Below, piece by piece: positions 9,972 through 17,940 of a stretch of DNA of 64,000 nucleotides (positions within the stretch are counted from its first letter, which is position 1; the number at the start of each line of letters is the position of its first letter). The position numbers and the translations under genes were made by a program. Under the pieces are notes generated by a model, which had not been told where the DNA came from, did not search any database, and was given only the letters and a program-made list of their open reading frames with translations. Where the stretch lies: the NCBI RefSeq assembly GCF_003313465.1, contig NZ_KZ845664.1, positions 372,001 through 436,000 on the forward strand, read 5' to 3'. Origin of the DNA: Thermoflavimicrobium daqui (GTDB lineage Bacteria; Bacillota; Bacilli; Thermoactinomycetales; Thermoactinomycetaceae).

Positions 9972-11222
9972 ATGCAAACAATCTTGGTTTTTATTCTTGT
10001 ATTAAGTGTGCTTGTTTTTTTTCATGAACTAGGCCATTTTTTATTTGCTAAACGTGCAGGGATTTTAGTCCGTGAATTCGCCATTGGATTTGGTCCCAAA
10101 ATTTTTGCCAAGAGATACGGAGAAACACTGTACTCCATTCGGATATTACCACTGGGTGGTTATGTTAGAATGGCCGGTGAGGACCCGGAAATGGTTGAGA
10201 TTAAGACAGGGACGCTTATCTATGCAATGAAGAATGAGCAAGATCATCTCGATCATGTTTATTTGTATGATCCACAGACGGAAAAGCCCCTTGTGGTTGG
10301 TCGAGTTATTGAAATCGACATGGAGAAAGACTGTTATATCATTCTGCAAGATGAATATGGAGAAGAGACGAAGTATTCTCTTGATCGCCAAGCATTCATT
10401 CATTATGATCCCAAGAATCAAGTCCAAATAGCTCCACTAGATCGCCAGTTTGGTTCTAAAACAGTGGGTCAAAAAGCAATGGCTATTTTTGCGGGGCCGT
10501 TATTTAATATTCTCTTAACGATTGTTTTATTTATTGTACTCGCTTTTCAAATAGGGATTGAATCAAAACTGGTTGTAGACAAAGTTTTAACCGATACACC
10601 TGCTGCTCGAGCTGGTATAAAAAATAAAGATGTCATTACAGAAATCAATGGTGAAAAAGCAACTTCACAAGTGCTTATTTCTGAGATTCAAGAATCAAAA
10701 GGAAATCCAGTTCAGATCATGATTGAGCGGAATGGTCAAAGACATCCATTGAAAATCGCTCCCAAAATGGAAAATAATACTTATTTGATCGGGGTCGTAC
10801 CTGTGCAGCATTATAGAGAGCCAAGCATCATCGAAGCGATTTCTGATGGATTTAAGCGTACGTATAACTGGAGTATTTTGATTTTAGATAGCTTTGTCAA
10901 ATTGATCACAGGAGAGGTTTCAGTCAAAAGTCTAGCAGGTCCTGTCCAGATGGGGGATATGACTGGTAAAATAGCTAAAAAAGGCGTAGATCCTTTAATT
11001 CAATGGACTGCTGTATTAAGCTTAAACTTAGCTATATTCAACTTATTACCCATTCCAGCATTAGATGGCAGCCGACTTATTTTTATTGGGATTGAGGCGA
11101 TTCGCGGACGACCCATCCATCCAAATAAAGAGAACTTAGTTCATCTAGCTGGTTTTGCTTTACTCATGGTTCTTATGTTAGTTGTTACGTATAACGATAT
11201 TATGAAAGTTTTTTTCACTTAA
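9972..11222 (+). CDS. rseP: RseP/YluC, intramembrane site-2 zinc metalloprotease
   Basis: Site-2 protease that completes regulated intramembrane proteolysis of anti-sigma factors and clears signal peptides. HELGH (residues 18-22) binds zinc within the first membrane helix. A PDZ domain spans about 190-265, and PALDG near residue 365 is the second zinc motif. An extra loop of roughly 100 residues separates helix 1 from the PDZ domain, as in B. subtilis. ATG 9972 has GGGTGGTGA upstream; in-frame GTGs at 9954 and 9957 would add six or five residues with a poorer ribosome site. Confidence 0.93.
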   Translation: MQTILVFILVLSVLVFFHELGHFLFAKRAGILVREFAIGFGPKIFAKRYGETLYSIRILPLGGYVRMAGEDPEMVEIKTGTLIYAMKNEQDHLDHVYLYDPQTEKPLVVGRVIEIDMEKDCYIILQDEYGEETKYSLDRQAFIHYDPKNQVQIAPLDRQFGSKTVGQKAMAIFAGPLFNILLTIVLFIVLAFQIGIESKLVVDKVLTDTPAARAGIKNKDVITEINGEKATSQVLISEIQESKGNPVQIMIERNGQRHPLKIAPKMENNTYLIGVVPVQHYREPSIIEAISDGFKRTYNWSILILDSFVKLITGEVSVKSLAGPVQMGDMTGKIAKKGVDPLIQWTAVLSLNLAIFNLLPIPALDGSRLIFIGIEAIRGRPIHPNKENLVHLAGFALLMVLMLVVTYNDIMKVFFT

Positions 11223-11239
11223 AGCAGATGCAGTTATAG

Positions 11240-11273
11240 CGATTCGTTACTTTGAACCATAAGTAACGAATCG
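11240..11273 (+). terminator. Hairpin between rseP and proS, probable weak terminator
   Basis: A perfect 12-bp stem CGATTCGTTACT (11240-11251) / AGTAACGAATCG (11262-11273) lies 18 bases after the rseP stop. The T tract is poor (TTCACTATTT). No T-box motif is seen before proS. Confidence 0.5.
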
Positions 11274-11313
11274 TTCACTATTTGTAGGCTCAAGTAGAAA
11301 ATGAGGGATAGGT

Positions 11314-13026
11314 ATGAGACAAAAAACTTCACTAATACCAACATTACGCACTGTTTCTGAAGCAGAAATGATTAGCCATCAACTACTTCTCCGAGCAGGA
11401 TATATGCGCCAAGTTGCAGCTGGTGTTTATAGTTTTTTACCTCTTGGACAACGCGTACTACAAAAAATTATTGACGTGGTACGAGACGAGTTAAATCGTG
11501 CTGGAGCACAAGAGTTACTTATGCCTGCTCTCAATCCAGCAGAATTATGGCAAGAATCTGGGCGTTACAATACGTATGGACCTGAACTTGTCAAACTTCA
11601 AGATCGTCATGGTCGTGATTTTATTTTAGGACCAACCCATGAAGAAACCATCACTGATCTCGTTCGCGGTGAAGTCAATACATATAAAAAGCTTCCAATG
11701 ACTTTGTATCAGATTCAAACGAAATTTCGTGATGAAAAGAGACCACGTTCAGGGTTACTTCGTGGTCGCGAGTTTTTAATGAAAGATGCTTATTCCTTTC
11801 ATGCAGATCGTGAATCGCTAGATCAAACTTATGAAGAGCTCTACCAAGCTTATGTTAATATCTTTACCCGACTAGGTCTTAACTTCCGAGCAGTCGAAGC
11901 AGATGCTGGAGCCATTGGGGGTAAAGGAACTCATGAGTTTATGGTTTTGTCAGATGCTGGAGAAGATACGATTGCGACCTGTGAAGCTTGTGACTATGCA
12001 GCTAATATCGAAATGGCAGAGGTCATTTACAAAGAGCAGACTCATGAACAATCCTCAATTCCAGCTCCTGAAAAAGTGGATACACCTGGCAAAAAAAGCA
12101 TTGAAGATGTGTCTAGCTTTTTAAACTTACCATCTAATCAGTTTATCAAAAGTTTATTCTTTATCGTAGATGAAGAACCTGTCCTGGTGTTGGTTCGTGG
12201 TGATCATGAGGTGAATGAAGTAAAAGTAAAAAATCTTTTAGATGCTAGTGTATGTGAACTAGCCGATGAGGAAACGGTGCGACGGATTGCAGGAGTAGAA
12301 ACGGGATTTGTCGGTCCGGTTGGATTAAAGGAAAAAGTAAAAATCATTGCGGACCAAGCAGTTCAATCGATTGCAGATGGTGTTATGGGAGCTAACCTTG
12401 TTGATACTCATCTGGTTCATGTTCAACCCAAGCGTGACTTTACTGTAGATCAGTATGCGGATATTCGTCAGATTCAAGAAGGAGATGCTTGTCCGCGTTG
12501 TGGTGGAATGATCCAATTTGAGCGCGGAATTGAAGTCGGTCATGTCTTCAAGTTAGGGACGAAATATAGTGAAGCGATGAATGCCAACTTCCTCGACGCC
12601 AATGGAAAAGAGCAACCTTTCATCATGGGATGTTATGGAATTGGAATCTCACGCTTAGTGGCTGCAATCATTGAGCAACATCATGATGAGAATGGTATGA
12701 TTTGGCCAATTAATGTCGCACCATTCGCCGTTCATTTGATTGCCGTCAATATGAAAAAAGATGAGCAAGCTACGATTGCTGAAGGTTTATATGAAAAATT
12801 AACGAAAGCGGGCATTGAAGTACTTTTTGATGATCGATTTGAACGTGCGGGTGTGAAATTTAAAGATGCAGATCTCATGGGGATTCCAGTTCGAATCACT
12901 GTTGGTGCGAAAGCAAGTGAAGGAATGGTAGAGATAAAACTGCGCCGTACTGGAGAAAGCGCAGAGCTTGCTCATGAAGATGTGCTTAAAGATTTACCAA
13001 ACTGGTTACAAAAAGCAGATCAGTGA
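11314..13026 (+). CDS. proS: Prolyl-tRNA synthetase (bacterial type with editing domain)
   Basis: Class II synthetase charging tRNA-Pro. It has 570 residues. Motif 2 is in [19 protein letters not shown] near residue 140. The INS editing domain that removes mischarged alanine occupies about 225-405, then motif 3 is in [13 protein letters not shown] and an anticodon-binding domain ends the protein. Two CxxC pairs (CEAC and CPRC) flank the insertion. ATG 11314 is preceded by GAGGGATAG. In B. subtilis polC follows; here it does not. Confidence 0.96.
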   Translation: MRQKTSLIPTLRTVSEAEMISHQLLLRAGYMRQVAAGVYSFLPLGQRVLQKIIDVVRDELNRAGAQELLMPALNPAELWQESGRYNTYGPELVKLQDRHGRDFILGPTHEETITDLVRGEVNTYKKLPMTLYQIQTKFRDEKRPRSGLLRGREFLMKDAYSFHADRESLDQTYEELYQAYVNIFTRLGLNFRAVEADAGAIGGKGTHEFMVLSDAGEDTIATCEACDYAANIEMAEVIYKEQTHEQSSIPAPEKVDTPGKKSIEDVSSFLNLPSNQFIKSLFFIVDEEPVLVLVRGDHEVNEVKVKNLLDASVCELADEETVRRIAGVETGFVGPVGLKEKVKIIADQAVQSIADGVMGANLVDTHLVHVQPKRDFTVDQYADIRQIQEGDACPRCGGMIQFERGIEVGHVFKLGTKYSEAMNANFLDANGKEQPFIMGCYGIGISRLVAAIIEQHHDENGMIWPINVAPFAVHLIAVNMKKDEQATIAEGLYEKLTKAGIEVLFDDRFERAGVKFKDADLMGIPVRITVGAKASEGMVEIKLRRTGESAELAHEDVLKDLPNWLQKADQ

Positions 13027-13033
13027 TCTAATA

Positions 13034-13076
13034 AAAAAACGACATCTCCTAATTGATAGAAGAGATGTCGTTTTTT
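13034..13076. terminator. Bidirectional terminator between proS and the minus-strand lipoprotein gene
   Basis: AAAAAACGACATCTC pairs with GAGATGTCGTTTTTT, giving T tracts on both strands. It serves the convergent genes on each side. Confidence 0.92.
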
Positions 13077-13088
13077 CAAACTTACTCA

Positions 13089-13907
13089 TTAAAAATCATT
13101 TCTAAAAATCATATTTGGAATTCCTGCATATTCCAACCTTTGTTTATATTGAGTTACTACCAAAGGGCGAGCTTCCATATTGATGGTTTGATTCGCAGGA
13201 AGTTGAACTTTCCAGTCTACTTTAATTGGTAGAGTTTCATTCGGTTTAAGTTCATACCCTAGTGGTGGAAATGCCTGATTAAAGGAGTGACCTACTTTTA
13301 TATGCTCATGATTAAACTGTATATTCGGATTGTTCAGTAAAATACCTTTAATGCTAACTGAATGATCATTTGCATTCCGTAGTGCAATGATCAGAGGCTT
13401 GGAATGAGGAAATACACCTGCACTTTCGGTTAAAACTGTTATACCTGAAAAGGAACCTCTCCTTACTTGAACACGAATTTTCCCTAAATCATAGACTTTT
13501 TTATGTTGTTCCGTGTTAATTCTAATCTGAGTAAAAACATGCTTTCCTAACTGATTAGTTTTTAGTCGTATACTAAGTGCTTTTTGTTTTAATTTTCCTT
13601 GTGGTGGATTTTCTTCTAATGAAACAGAAGTTTGCTGAACAATATTGGTTTTGGGTAATAATTCAACCCCTATTTTCTTTGAGTCAAAAGTTATGTCAGG
13701 AGTATGGTTAAATGCTAAATTTAAATAAAATGAATCAATTGAATCCTCCTTGGATTCATTCCCCAGATAAGCTTCGTAAGATGATTCATTTTTAACGAAG
13801 GTCATCATTGGTTGTGTAGATCTTTCCATTACAACTGGTTTTGAGCAACCTGTGATTAGTCCTACAACGATGATTAAAATCACTACATAATCATTTCGCA
13901 ACGACAA
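13089..13907 (-). CDS. Predicted lipoprotein of unknown function
   Basis: I do not recognise the family. The 272-residue product has a short hydrophobic stretch (VVILIIVVGLITG) ending in a lipobox cysteine near residue 21 (LITGC), so it should be anchored outside the cytoplasmic membrane. The rest is polar and beta-rich, with several Ig-like or DUF-like strand patterns and one Cys in total. The likely start is TTG 13907 with AAGGAG upstream on the minus strand. It is the second gene of a two-gene unit 34 bases after the secreted-protein gene and faces proS across a shared terminator. Confidence 0.7.
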   Translation of the reverse strand: MSLRNDYVVILIIVVGLITGCSKPVVMERSTQPMMTFVKNESSYEAYLGNESKEDSIDSFYLNLAFNHTPDITFDSKKIGVELLPKTNIVQQTSVSLEENPPQGKLKQKALSIRLKTNQLGKHVFTQIRINTEQHKKVYDLGKIRVQVRRGSFSGITVLTESAGVFPHSKPLIIALRNANDHSVSIKGILLNNPNIQFNHEHIKVGHSFNQAFPPLGYELKPNETLPIKVDWKVQLPANQTINMEARPLVVTQYKQRLEYAGIPNMIFRNDF

Positions 13908-13941
13908 AAAGAATCACACTCCTTTCCTAAATTGAAGAGCC

Positions 13942-14556
13942 CTACTTGGTTATCCAAGTTATATACGTTGGATAATAAGTGGTTACTTTTTTACTACCCG
14001 ACATATATGACCATGTTCCATCAATTGCCATGATCGACGGCGCTGCTTCTAATGTTACTGACTGATTAGGCCTTAGTTTTACCTCGAACTTGCATGATCG
14101 TTTCACAGTGTTTGTGGAAGAATACCCCATTGCAGCTCTAAATGCCTCTTGAAAGCCAGCATCGATACTTGTGTTATATGTTGTTGATTTTTCTGCTGAT
14201 TCTTCAAAAGTATGTGTTACTGTTGTTTTTGAGTGATTGACATATTTAGCAACTGTAAATGGGACAAAACACAACCTTGATTCACGTTCAAACTTATATT
14301 TATCAAATGCTTGAGCTTTAGCGACGCTATTTAGATTAAATTTAAATTCTTTCTTTGGTTTAAAGTAATTCATTTTTCGTGTAGAATTTGGAGTAAAATC
14401 ATCTTTTCCACACCAGTTACCTGAAGGTTTTTTACGCAAAGCTGTCACCTGCTTACGCTCATCATTATTTTTAGCTTCAGTAGTGATATTAGAAAAAAGA
14501 GAATTTGATAAAACAACAAATAGGATAATAAATAAGACACAAAAAAATTTTCTCAA
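13942..14556 (-). CDS. Predicted secreted beta-rich protein of unknown function
   Basis: 204 residues with an N-terminal signal-like hydrophobic segment (about residues 4-24) and no lipobox. Residues about 105-145 form a Ser/Thr-rich alternating stretch (THTFEESAEKSTTYNTSIDA) followed by a small amphipathic segment (FQEAFRAAMGYSS) and more polar strands. That pattern recalls the insertion region of aerolysin-like beta proteins, but this is only a resemblance. The start is TTG 14556 behind AGGGAGGGG. It probably forms an operon with the downstream lipoprotein gene. Confidence 0.65.
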   Translation of the reverse strand: MRKFFCVLFIILFVVLSNSLFSNITTEAKNNDERKQVTALRKKPSGNWCGKDDFTPNSTRKMNYFKPKKEFKFNLNSVAKAQAFDKYKFERESRLCFVPFTVAKYVNHSKTTVTHTFEESAEKSTTYNTSIDAGFQEAFRAAMGYSSTNTVKRSCKFEVKLRPNQSVTLEAAPSIMAIDGTWSYMSGSKKVTTYYPTYITWITK

Positions 14557-14956
14557 AACTTTTCCCCTCCCTAGATTATTTCAAAATAACGACCAAGAAT
14601 ATATTTGACTAAAAACTAATAATACCTCCAATATACAAAAAATAAATTTTAGAAAGATGACCTCAAGCTTTAAATTGTACTTAACTTTTATAAACCTGTT
14701 TATTAAATGATGGAATACCTTACAAAGTGCCACAAAAAAATGACATTCGTTCTAAAAATGTAGGCTATGTCGTTTTTGATAGGCAAGCGAAACCTCCTCT
14801 ATGAAAAGATATACTTTTTTTAATACTAAATTTCTTTATATATTCCCTTTTACAAATGAAATTTAAATAAAAAAATGAACAAAATTACTGTAGTTAACAA
14901 TATAGATATTATATGAAAATAAAATATAAAATTATAAATAATAACTCTATATTAAT
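14557..14956. other. AT-rich gap upstream of the secreted-protein gene
   Basis: About 400 bases without a convincing long gene. It must hold the minus-strand promoter of the secreted/lipoprotein pair, which I could not place with confidence. It also contains a possible 27-residue minus-strand ORF (14703-14786) and a weak TGACA/TGTCG stem near 14740-14775. Confidence 0.6.
14703..14786 (-). CDS. Possible 27-residue peptide gene
   Basis: On the minus strand GAGGAGG is followed seven bases later by TTG and a 27-codon frame ending in TAA. The product is hydrophobic and aromatic (DIAYIFRTNVIFLWHF in the middle). Only the good ribosome site supports it; it could be a remnant of a mobile gene. Confidence 0.25.
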   Translation of the reverse strand: MPIKNDIAYIFRTNVIFLWHFVRYSII

Positions 14957-14985
14957 TTGACATGCGCAGCCTATTTTTGTATAAT
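14957..14985 (+). promoter_or_regulatory. Perfect-consensus sigma-A promoter
   Basis: TTGACA (14957-14962), exactly 17 bp, then TATAAT (14980-14985). It is the best promoter in the window and lies 57 bases before the first zinc-ribbon microprotein. Confidence 0.85.
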
Positions 14986-15042
14986 ATTTATACTAGTCAG
15001 TAAAATAATCACCTAACCGTTTTATATAGAGAGGAGGATAGT

Positions 15043-15198
15043 ATGATTTGGAGAAAAAGAGAGAAAGAAGAAGAAAAAGAAGTAAAAAATTACGATGAAT
15101 GCCCAAATTGTGGATACAAACACATTTATAGAGTCGGTAACTTAGCTGAGTGTGAACGATGTAAAAACAAATGGGAAGAATACACGGGTTGGATTTAA
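15043..15198 (+). CDS. 51-residue zinc-ribbon microprotein
   Basis: A short gene with strong expression signals: the consensus promoter at 14957 and GAGAGGAGG eight bases before ATG 15043. The product starts with a highly charged Lys/Glu stretch (residues 4-15). Two CxxC pairs follow, ECPNCG at 19-24 and ECERCK at 36-41, with a trailing KNKWEEY, the form of a four-cysteine zinc ribbon. It is paralogous to the next microprotein. The function is unknown; a nucleic-acid or transcription-complex partner would be a guess. Confidence 0.72.
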   Translation: MIWRKREKEEEKEVKNYDECPNCGYKHIYRVGNLAECERCKNKWEEYTGWI

Positions 15199-15362
15199 AA
15201 CTTTAAAACCGAGTTGTTTAACCAGGTATCTGCTAATTTTCTTCAAACATACTATTGCTTATCGACTCCTATATAAACATTTTTTGGATAATCAATGTTG
15301 CCGAATAAGTGCATATAATTACCACTAGAATGAGTAGTAAGTAATCCCGGGGAGGGATGTAG

Positions 15363-15512
15363 ATGGCCAATTCTCAAAAAAAGGTTCATCTATCTAAGCA
15401 ACTAGATGTTTATAAATATCGGTTATGTCCATATTGTCAGGGTAGGCAAGTATATTATACAGGGACTTATTGGGAATGCAAAAAATGTGGCAAAAAATGG
15501 AAAATATATTAG
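15363..15512 (+). CDS. 49-residue zinc-ribbon microprotein, paralogue of the preceding one
   Basis: ATG 15363 follows GGGGAGGGATG. The product has LCPYCQ at residues 21-26 and ECKKCG at 38-43, with conserved YYTGTYW between the pairs and KKWKIY at the end. Cysteine spacing and the aromatic/Lys tail match the upstream 51-residue gene (CPNC..ECERCKNKW). The N-terminus is basic rather than mixed-charge. It is too short for ordinary gene calling. The 164-base gap and a TATAAT at about 15315 allow separate transcription. Confidence 0.68.
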   Translation: MANSQKKVHLSKQLDVYKYRLCPYCQGRQVYYTGTYWECKKCGKKWKIY

Positions 15513-15532
15513 GTAGAAAAAATCGTACATCT

Positions 15533-15571
15533 CGATTCATAATGATAAAGAATAACGTTTTTCATGAATCG
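15533..15571 (+). terminator. Hairpin after the second zinc-ribbon gene
   Basis: CGATTCAT (15533-15540) pairs with ATGAATCG (15564-15571). The T run is poor, and the 3' arm abuts the rimP promoter. Its role is uncertain. Confidence 0.3.
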
Positions 15572-15601
15572 TTGCCAGCTCTTTTATGATTGTGATATAA
15601 T
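15572..15601 (+). promoter_or_regulatory. Sigma-A promoter of the rimP-nusA-infB operon
   Basis: TTGCCA (15572-15577), 18 bp, then TATAAT (15596-15601). Confidence 0.65.
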
Positions 15602-15640
15602 CAACTTGGTTATACTTTAGGTAGATATTTCAGTTTAGAA

Positions 15641-15685
15641 AGAGTGGGTTTTGTGGCCCACTCTTTGCATTTGCTTCGATGCAAA
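15641..15685 (+). promoter_or_regulatory. Twin-hairpin leader of the rimP-nusA operon
   Basis: AGAGTGGG/CCCACTCT (15641-15648, 15657-15664) is followed directly by TTTGCAT/ATGCAAA (15664-15670, 15679-15685). The second stem ends just before AAGGAGG. It could be a control site, for example for NusA feedback; that is an inference. Confidence 0.45.
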
Positions 15686-15701
15686 TGAAGGAGGAGTTTG
15701 T

Positions 15702-16163
15702 TTGAGCCGCCAAGTCATTGAAACGGTGGAAAAATTAGCTTTGCCTATTTTACAGGCAGAAGGACTAGAATTAGTCGATGTAGAGTTTATTAAAGAAGGA
15801 CAAAATTGGTTTTTGCGTATTTTTATCGACCGGGAAGAGAAAGGAGTCGACTTAGATGATTGTAGCCGGGTAAGTGAGCAGTTGAGTGAAGTACTCGATC
15901 AAACTGATCCAATACCAGGGGCATATATATTAGAAGTTTCATCCCCAGGTGCGGAAAGACCACTAAAGAAGCCGGCAGACTTTCGAAAAGCGGTGGGTAA
16001 ATATGTTCATATTTCTACATATGAACCGATTGAAGAAAATAAAGTGTTTGAAGGCACGCTTACTTACTATGGCGAAGAATATCTAACTGTAGAGGTGAAC
16101 GGTCGTTCGCTAGATCTTCCACTGGAGAAGATTGCAAAAGCTCGGTTAGCTATTGTCTTTTAA
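15702..16163 (+). CDS. rimP: Ribosome maturation factor RimP
   Basis: Assists 30S subunit assembly. It is 153 residues from TTG 15702, which has AAGGAGG at ideal spacing; the frame opens earlier at 15651 but the extra residues fall in the leader hairpins. Conserved ELVDVEFIKEGQNWFLRIFI and EVSSPGAERPLKK are present. It is the first gene of the long rimP-to-ribF operon. In B. subtilis polC precedes it; here the accessory microprotein region does. Confidence 0.94.
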   Translation: MSRQVIETVEKLALPILQAEGLELVDVEFIKEGQNWFLRIFIDREEKGVDLDDCSRVSEQLSEVLDQTDPIPGAYILEVSSPGAERPLKKPADFRKAVGKYVHISTYEPIEENKVFEGTLTYYGEEYLTVEVNGRSLDLPLEKIAKARLAIVF

Positions 16164-16185
16164 TGCGAAGGGAGGATAAGGACCG

Positions 16186-17316
16186 ATGAATGTCGAGTTC
16201 ATCGAGGCCCTTGAACAGCTAGAGAAGGAAAAGGGAATAAGTAAAGATATTTTAATTGAGGCAATTGAAGCAGCACTGATCTCAGGTTATAAGCGTAATT
16301 TTCATTCAGCACAAAACGTGCGTGTAGATATTGATCGACAAACAGGGCGGGTACGTGTTTTTGCACGTAAAACAGTAGTAGAAGAAGTGTTGGACCCACG
16401 CTTAGAGATCTCCCTCGATGCGTCGCGGGAAATAAATCCTTCTTATCAATTGGGAGATATTGTAGAGATCGAAGTGACGCCTGCAGACTTTGGACGGATT
16501 GCTGCCCAGACAGCGAAGCAAGTTGTAACGCAGCGTATTCGTGAAGCTGAACGTAGTATCATTTATCAGGATTTTATCGATCGTGAAGAAGATATTATAA
16601 CAGGAATTGTACAACGATCAGATAATCGCTATTATTATGTCGATCTTGGGCGAGTTGAAGCTATGCTCCCATTTTCTGAGACGATGCCAACCGAACGATT
16701 TAAGCATGGTGATCGTGTAAAAGTGTTTATCACGAAAGTGGAAAAATCGACAAAGGGACCCCAAATCTTTGTGTCTCGTACTCATCCAGGATTGCTCAAA
16801 AGACTGTTTGAGTTAGAAGTCCCAGAAATTTTCGATGGTGTTGTAGAGATCCGTTCTATTGCGCGGGAAGCTGGACATCGTTCGAAAATAGCTGTTCATT
16901 CAAATGACGCAAATGTTGACCCAGTCGGTGCATGTGTAGGTCACCGTGGTATGCGTGTGCAAACAGTGGTAAGTGAACTAAAAGGGGAAAAAATCGATAT
17001 TGTCCGGTGGTCTGATAATATCGAAGAGTGGATTGCTAATTCATTAAGTCCTTCAACAGTTCTATCCGTTACCATTTTTGAAGACGAGAAAACGGCACGA
17101 GTGGTAGTTCCCGACCATCAATTGTCTTTGGCGATTGGAAAAGAAGGACAAAATGCTCGTTTGGCAGCAAAGTTGACTAACTGGAAAATTGATATCAAGA
17201 GTGAATCAGAATCCTTAAAAGAGAATGATGTGTTGGTAACATCACATGATGATCAGGAGAATACCTCTTTGCATTATGATCAAGAGGGTACGCCTTCTGA
17301 TGTAGATGAAAACTAA
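16186..17316 (+). CDS. nusA: Transcription termination/antitermination factor NusA
   Basis: Binds RNA polymerase and RNA to control pausing and termination. It is 376 residues: an N-terminal polymerase-binding domain to about 125, an S1 domain about 133-200, and KH1 and KH2 domains about 205-345 (VGACVGHRGMRVQ, LAIGKEGQNARLAAK). A short acidic tail replaces the C-terminal repeats of E. coli NusA, as usual in Firmicutes. ATG 16186 lies behind GGGAGGATAAGG. Confidence 0.96.
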   Translation: MNVEFIEALEQLEKEKGISKDILIEAIEAALISGYKRNFHSAQNVRVDIDRQTGRVRVFARKTVVEEVLDPRLEISLDASREINPSYQLGDIVEIEVTPADFGRIAAQTAKQVVTQRIREAERSIIYQDFIDREEDIITGIVQRSDNRYYYVDLGRVEAMLPFSETMPTERFKHGDRVKVFITKVEKSTKGPQIFVSRTHPGLLKRLFELEVPEIFDGVVEIRSIAREAGHRSKIAVHSNDANVDPVGACVGHRGMRVQTVVSELKGEKIDIVRWSDNIEEWIANSLSPSTVLSVTIFEDEKTARVVVPDHQLSLAIGKEGQNARLAAKLTNWKIDIKSESESLKENDVLVTSHDDQENTSLHYDQEGTPSDVDEN

Positions 17317-17354
17317 ACCACCTTTTTGCTGATGTAGGAGGAGGTATCTGGGGA

Positions 17355-17627
17355 ATGAAAAAACGCAAAATTCCTATGAGAAAATGTGTTGCTTCACAAG
17401 AGATGTTTCCAAAAAAAGAGCTGATTCGCGTAGTTCGGACCCCAGAAAATGAAGTCGTAATTGATCCGACAGGGAAAAAATCCGGACGAGGAGCTTATCT
17501 TTGTGCTAAGGAAGAGTATATTGTGTTGGCCCAAAAGAAAAAAGCACTCGACCGGGCTTTAAAAGTCCAAGTTGACTCTAGTATTTATGAAGAACTTAGA
17601 GAATATATAAAGGGAAAAGCTGAATGA
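17355..17627 (+). CDS. ylxR: YlxR family RNA-binding protein
   Basis: Small DUF448 protein (90 aa) of the nusA-infB operon. It has the PMRKCVASQEMFPKKELIRVVR core and GRGAYLC motif. Proposed roles elsewhere include RNA binding and a nucleoid- or RnpA-associated regulatory function. GAGGAGG lies upstream of ATG 17355. The stop overlaps the ylxQ start by four bases. Confidence 0.9.
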   Translation: MKKRKIPMRKCVASQEMFPKKELIRVVRTPENEVVIDPTGKKSGRGAYLCAKEEYIVLAQKKKALDRALKVQVDSSIYEELREYIKGKAE

Positions 17628-17920
17628 ATAAGCTTCTGAATACATTGGGTCTAGCTATGCGAGCAGGAAAAATTATCTCTGGAGAAGATCTAGTGATTCG
17701 TGAGATCCGATCTAAAAAAGCGAAGATCGTTATTTTAGCAACTGATACAGCGAGAAATACTGAAAAAAAGATAAGCGACAAATGTCAATTTTATCAAGTT
17801 CCAATGATCCGTTTTGGTACTAGGCAAGAATTGGGGAACGCCATAGGTAAAACAGAGCGAGTTGTGATTGCGGTGACAGATTTCGGTTTCGCTAAAATGA
17901 TCCAACAACTCGTTCAGTAG
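17624..17920 (+). CDS. ylxQ: YlxQ, L7Ae-family ribosomal/RNA-binding protein
   Basis: 98 residues of the L7Ae/L30e fold, which recognises kink-turn RNA. The SGEDLVIREIRSKKAKIVIL segment carries the typical basic RNA-contact helix. It starts at ATG 17624 inside the end of ylxR (ATGA overlap), so translation is coupled. Position and length match ylxQ (rplGA) of Bacillus. Confidence 0.88.
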   Translation: MNKLLNTLGLAMRAGKIISGEDLVIREIRSKKAKIVILATDTARNTEKKISDKCQFYQVPMIRFGTRQELGNAIGKTERVVIAVTDFGFAKMIQQLVQ

Positions 17921-17940
17921 CTAAACGGAGGTGAATGTAT

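Noticed and set aside
11223-11313. Possible T-box before proS
   Set aside because: Only a simple 12-bp hairpin is present; no T-box bulge sequence or antiterminator pair is seen.
17935-17940. ATG 17935 as the infB start
   Set aside because: It lies directly on the Shine-Dalgarno GGAGGTGA; TTG 17941 has proper spacing and fits IF-2 N-termini.
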